Shown here one piece after another: positions 60,439 to 64,000 of a stretch of DNA of 64,000 nt. The stretch covers positions 1 to 64,000 of the forward strand of contig JAOCZO010000029.1 in the NCBI GenBank assembly GCA_026413255.1. Reading direction: 5' to 3'. Origin of the DNA: Fereydounia khargensis. Lineage: Eukaryota > Basidiomycota > Ustilaginomycetes > Urocystidales > Fereydouniaceae. Every line of letters starts with the position of its first letter. Position 1 is the stretch's first letter. The notes under the pieces are model-generated. The model saw only the letters and a list, made by a program, of their open reading frames with translations, searched no databases and was not told the origin of the DNA. The position numbers and the translations under genes were made by a program.

Positions 60439-61569
60439 ATGACCTCGATCCAAACAGCTTCCAACAACAGCATGGCGCAGCAGCCGTCTCTGTGGGCACG
60501 TAGGATGGCCAGCAAGGCGGCGGTGACCAAGTCGGACGTAAACGCTACCTTCCACCGCTCTTCGCATAGTTGGGGATCCGGAAAGGACTCATCAAGCGAT
60601 TTTGACGTCAACGTACTTTCGTTGATCCTTGAGATGCCCCTTGCCAAACTCGAGTCGATGAGGTTGCCTGTCATCGAAGACGGACAGTGCTCGTCTGGCT
60701 CGAGGAGCTCAAAGGCAGTCAAGCACTTGCAAAACTCGAGCAAGCAGCTTTACGTCGAGGTTCAAACCGCCCAAACTGCCGTCAAGGCAGCTCTCCATGT
60801 CATGGCTGAGGATCAATTTGACAAGCCCTGCCATCTGGTCCTCGAGACAAACTCCCTCAGCACGTCCTATGCTCAGACCCGATCGGGCCAGCTGCTGTCG
60901 CCCACGTCGCCTCTCTCTCCCCTCTCTCCCCTCTCTCCCGCCGATTCTAATTTCACTGCCACCGATAGCGAATCTCCCGAGGGTGGTGAGCCCCAGAAGC
61001 GGAAAGGCCGCGCAAGGATGAGCCAGGAAAAGCGAAAGCGCCTTGCCAGACGACGTGAGAGGGAGGCACTCATTGCAGCCATGCAGTCGTACGCCAATGG
61101 TGGTCCGTCGCCCCTCCTATCCCAACTTCCCAACATGTCGAGTCTACCCATGCTGCGACGCCCCTCTGCCTCGTCGAGCTCGGGCATGTCGTCTCCCAGG
61201 CTGGAGACGGGACTTACGCTCAAGACCTCGTTCAGTCCCTGGTACGAGTCCTCAGAGCACCATGAGCGCGAGCTGCCTAGTCCTGCGCTCACGATTGGCA
61301 GCGTGGGGACTGAGAGCTCGCTCAACACGCCGCAGACATCGCCCTGCAAATCTGACTACTCGGCCCAGAGCCTCGACTCTGGACTGCTCCGCCTGCCCAC
61401 GCTTGTGGTTGAGCCCCCGTCTCCACAGCGACTGGGCCTCTACTCTGGAGCCCACGCCACGGGCTACAAGACCCACGGGCACGCCATTTCGCAGAAGCTC
61501 ATGTACCAGAGCCAATCGCATGACGAGGGAGCGTTCACTTACAATCGCCTCCCTCACCTGATTTCGTGA
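60439..61569 (+). CDS. Unrecognised basic, phosphosite-rich protein
   Basis: A single exon encodes 376 aa from the ATG at 60439; the upstream in-frame codon at 60424 is GTG. No known domain was recognised. Residues about 155-175 contain tandem S-P units (SPTSPLSPLSPLSPAD), good sites for proline-directed kinases. A strongly basic stretch near 186-210 (KRKGRARMSQEKRKRLARRR) looks like a bipartite nuclear signal or a short basic helix and runs into an EREALIAAMQSYA helix. More S/T-P sites follow (SSPRLETGL, NTPQTSPCK, VEPPSPQR). The N-terminal 130 residues look better ordered (FDVNVLSLILEMPLAKLESM, then VQTAQTAVKAALHVMAEDQF). The frame is long, well bounded and preceded by a C/T-rich leader, so the gene is believable. 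A nuclear regulatory role is a guess. Confidence 0.72.
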   Translation: MTSIQTASNNSMAQQPSLWARRMASKAAVTKSDVNATFHRSSHSWGSGKDSSSDFDVNVLSLILEMPLAKLESMRLPVIEDGQCSSGSRSSKAVKHLQNSSKQLYVEVQTAQTAVKAALHVMAEDQFDKPCHLVLETNSLSTSYAQTRSGQLLSPTSPLSPLSPLSPADSNFTATDSESPEGGEPQKRKGRARMSQEKRKRLARRREREALIAAMQSYANGGPSPLLSQLPNMSSLPMLRRPSASSSSGMSSPRLETGLTLKTSFSPWYESSEHHERELPSPALTIGSVGTESSLNTPQTSPCKSDYSAQSLDSGLLRLPTLVVEPPSPQRLGLYSGAHATGYKTHGHAISQKLMYQSQSHDEGAFTYNRLPHLIS

Positions 61570-61955
61570 AAACCTGTCGTGTCATCACATTTCGTCCTGA
61601 AGTAACAGCGGCCGTCCGAAGTAGCACCCGGGGCCCGCACTCGCAACGCCAAACGATACCCCCCTTTTCTGTCTTGTTTTGGACGGATGAACAAGCCCGT
61701 CCTTGATCCTTGTCGCCGTAGTCATCTCGATAGCAGCTATTTCCGTCTATCTACTATACTCATATCGAGCCGTCAAAGAAAAGCATACCATGCATGAGAA
61801 CATTACGGTTTCGCAATATTCAATCGCAATCAAAGTCATACCGTTACGCATGAGGGAGAGATAGATAGATTGAGGAACTCCTGATTGCGCTATGAACTTG
61901 TCCTGCACAAATCCTTTGTATTCCGTCTGTGCTTGCGGTGTGGCTAGGGGAATCT
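61570..61955. other. Convergent 3' regions, hypothetical gene and GIS2
   Basis: This 386 bp gap lies between converging genes and is AT-richer than the flanks. Nothing was recognised. Confidence 0.4.
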
Positions 61956-62858
61956 TTAGGCAGCCAGACCAGCGTTGGCAGCGGCAGCAGGGGCAGCGGC
62001 AGCCTGAGCCTCGGGGCAGTCACGGGCGATCTGTAAGCGATGTGTCGAGTCAGTGTGTTGTAGAAGAGAGAAGAGTGACTGGACTGGGGGAGGGTTGAGG
62101 GGACACTTACGTGGCCGACCTTGTTGCACGTGTAGCAGGTCTTGGGCTTGCGCACGACGGCAGCGGGGATGACGGGGGCCTTGCAGTCGCGTGCAAAGCT
62201 GTGAACGAGGAGAAGAGAGAGGAATACCGAGTGTCAGTCTGAGTGTGATTGTGAGAGGGAGAGGGGAGAGCAAACGTACTGGTTGAGGCCGTTGCAGCGG
62301 TGGCAACGGACGACCTTGGCAGCGGCGGCGGCCGGGGCGGCGGGTGCACCTACGCTAGGGCAGTTGCGAGCGATGTGGCCAACTACACCGCAAGTCTGCA
62401 GTGCCTTTGGTTCAGTATTTGGCCAAGAAGGGTATGGAGGGAGGTGAGGTTTACGTACGTAGCAGGGTCTACCGGCGGGACCGGCAGCAGCGGCAGCGGC
62501 GAGGGTGGGGCAGTCGGCCTTGATGTGGCCCTTACCGCCACAGCCGTAGCACTGCTTGGTGTCTGCGGTGCGCGGAGCTTCGCAGGCAGACGACTCGTGG
62601 CCAGCCTCGAGACAGTTGAAGCATCGGCGCTCGCTGTACGAGCAGTTCTCGGCCAGGTGTCCAACTAACAAGCAGCCATGGATGGGGTCAGTTTGAAAGG
62701 TCCTTGTACAAGGTCAAGGGTCGAGTAGGGTCGAAAGACTTACGCTGTCCGCAGCTGCAAGTCGGAGCAAGGTTGAGCGAGCTTTAGTATGGTAATGAGA
62801 AGGAGCACAGAGTAGGTGGGTGGACTCACACATAGCAACCACGACGTCGGAAAGCCAT
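61956..62858 (-). CDS. GIS2: CCHC zinc-knuckle nucleic-acid-binding protein (Gis2/CNBP)
   Basis: Six exons (62858-62830, 62754-62744, 62664-62459, 62395-62280, 62198-62111, 62030-61956) encode 174 aa. Splicing rebuilds six perfect CCHC knuckles: CYVCGQLGHLAENC, CFNCLEAGHESSAC, CYGCGGKGHIKADC, CYTCGVVGHIARNC, CHRCNGLNHFARDC and CYTCNKVGHIARDC. Four of the six are assembled across introns, so the gene model is strongly constrained. Exon 2 is only 11 nt and supplies the CGQ of the first knuckle. Ala-rich linkers separate knuckles 3, 4 and 5. Gis2/CNBP binds single-stranded RNA and DNA and promotes translation of particular mRNAs; yeast Gis2 has seven knuckles. The five introns of 63-81 nt in a 525 nt coding region make this the most intron-dense gene here. 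Confidence 0.96.
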
Positions 62859-63272
62859 TTTTGGTGAATACTGTCCAATAGCTACAACTTCAGGACCACA
62901 ACTGCGTCTTGGTCTTCCTTCTTCGTCTTCTTCGTCGTCAACTCGACTCCTCGGTCCGTGTCCTTGAGGATTGCGTGAGTGTCAAAAAGCAGAATGGAGG
63001 TGAGATGGTGAAAAGGAAGGAAGGATGGTGTTCCGTACTCACTCTGCGGTAGGGTCGGGTGGAGGCGTGTGACCTTTCTTGCTCTCTCTCTCTCTCTCTT
63101 TCCGTCTGAGTTACCTTCCTTCACTTGTGTGTCTTTCCCCTCTTCCAGTTTTGTGGGCACGCGACACACCACTGACTGTTCGAAATTGGTATGCACTCGC
63201 GACTTGCTTGACAAGCGAGGGACACGCCAGAAAATATTCATCAATGCTGAAAATGCTTGCTGGATACAGAAT
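62859..63272. promoter_or_regulatory. GIS2 promoter and AP-2 alpha 3' region
   Basis: This 414 bp gap includes a CT microsatellite at 63077-63098. No gene was recognised. Confidence 0.45.
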
Positions 63273-63982
63273 CTACAGTTTCTCCTGGTCTACCCCAAGC
63301 GCAGACACGAGCACTCGCAGCACCTCCGCCGAGACCAGGTCATTCGTCGCCCGCACCGTCAGGCGCGCAAGCTTGGCATCCTTGTTGGGCTCGAGACGCA
63401 GCAGGCAGCCTACCTTACCAGCCGTCGCCATGTGCAGCACGCCTGCTCCCACCACGTTCAGTGCGTTCGGGTCGATGCCATCAAGCACCTGCATCCGAGA
63501 TCCACCCACAATCTTGCGCATACGCTGCACATCCACTTCCCCACTGCTCGACAGCTTGAACCCAAAGATCTTTTGAGCCTCGCGTGGCGCTCCACCAATC
63601 TGTCGCCATCGCTCAAAGTAGTCGCCCGAGCCAAGCTGCACTGGCTCAATAAACCTCGTCACCAGCACCGGCAGTCGAAGAGTGATCTCCTGCAGTGATC
63701 CCGCAAGGTAAGACAGCTTGAGCACAGGTGGCTTGGTGAAAAAGTCCTTGCACTCGACCTGCACCACGTGCTGTACCTGCGTCATGCCACCAAGCACGTT
63801 CGTCGGGATCTTTGGTACGCTCACCGACAGCGCTTCTGGCTCCTGCGATCGCACTGCAATCGTGAAAGAGTTCAAGTTGACCGCAATCTTGTTGCCAAAG
63901 TAGAGCGCCAGTCGACCCTGGTGTCCGTGATACTCAGTCTTGAGTCCAATCTGGATTTGGCTGTCTTCGTACAGCACACCCT
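63273..63982 (-). CDS. APL3: AP-2 adaptor alpha subunit, C-terminal exon (partial)
   Basis: The last exon of alpha-adaptin encodes about 236 aa. EGVLYEDSQIQIGLKTEYHG opens the appendage sandwich domain. FGNKIAVNLNSFT, QVQHVVQVECKDFFTKPPVL and LPVLVTRFIEPVQL follow. The platform domain shows YFERWRQIGG, DGIDPNALNVVGAGVLH and GCLLRLEPNKDA. Alpha-adaptin is the large AP-2 subunit of clathrin-mediated endocytosis, and its appendage recruits accessory proteins. The exon starts at 63982 after a TTCTCTTCAG acceptor, so 63983-64000 is intron and the trunk exons lie beyond the window. The stop TAG is at 63273-63275. Confidence 0.94.
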
Positions 63983-64000
63983 CTGAAGAGAAGCAGAGCC

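Noticed and set aside
1-64000. Retroelements, DNA transposons or virus-derived fragments
   Set aside because: No reverse transcriptase, integrase, transposase or capsid-like frame and no long terminal repeats were seen anywhere in the window.

Overview
This is a 64 kb piece of a fungal nuclear genome, most likely a basidiomycete of the smut lineage (Ustilaginomycotina). Many small genes carry short introns of about 62-105 nt with GT(A/G)AGT-like donors. Large single-exon genes lie beside intron-rich ones. Several proteins are diagnostic of fungi: Mdm10, a bifunctional-type chorismate synthase, Sey1, Rmt2, a PHO80-like cyclin and Dip1/Ldb17. Genus and species cannot be fixed from the sequence alone. 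No transposon, retroelement, virus-like element, rRNA gene or CRISPR array was seen.

Layout. The left end (1-77) is an almost pure poly-C run that truncates a mitochondrial thioredoxin gene. Next come tubulin cofactor C (-), chorismate synthase (+), a tandem EthD-like barrel protein (-), a dienelactone hydrolase (+), a PHO80-type cyclin (-), the cytosolic Fe-S assembly factor Cia2 (+), a Mediator Med19-like subunit (-), the FG nucleoporin Nup49/Nup58 (+), Mdm10 (+), a GH43 enzyme (+) and an intron-containing tRNA-Asp (+). The middle holds a membrane-anchored vWA protein (-), the lysophospholipid acyltransferase Ale1 (-), a metacaspase (-), mitoribosomal mS33/Rsm27 (+), a 3.5 kb gene-poor stretch, a large disordered protein with a C-terminal alpha-crystallin domain (+), a SPIN90/Dip1 homologue (+), a type II NADH dehydrogenase (-), Sey1 (-) and a G3BP-like NTF2/RRM protein (+). 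The right part holds a TesB-like thioesterase (-), Rmt2 (+), a secreted acidic protein (-) divergent from a secreted GH3-like protein (+), a THEM6-like protein (-), beta'-COP (-), a long coiled-coil/Myb protein (+), an unrecognised basic protein (+), the zinc-knuckle protein Gis2 (-) and the C-terminal part of AP-2 alpha-adaptin (-), which runs off the end.

The genes do not form an operon or an obvious biosynthetic cluster. They are mostly conserved housekeeping genes, with convergent 3' ends often 70-180 bp apart and divergent promoters of 0.35-1.8 kb. The loose themes are mitochondria (thioredoxin, Mdm10, mS33, NDH-2), the ER and vesicle system (Ale1, Sey1, beta'-COP, AP-2 alpha, SPIN90) and RNA binding (G3BP-like, Gis2). 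The least ordinary content is the secreted divergent pair at 45.0-47.8 kb, the GH43 without a signal peptide, the HSP20-like giant, the vWA protein, and a dispersed ACAGT/ACTGT palindromic repeat that recurs in many intergenic gaps. No clearly new multi-gene system was found.

Exon coordinates were worked out by hand from splice consensus, reading phase and remembered family alignments. No search or transcript data was available.
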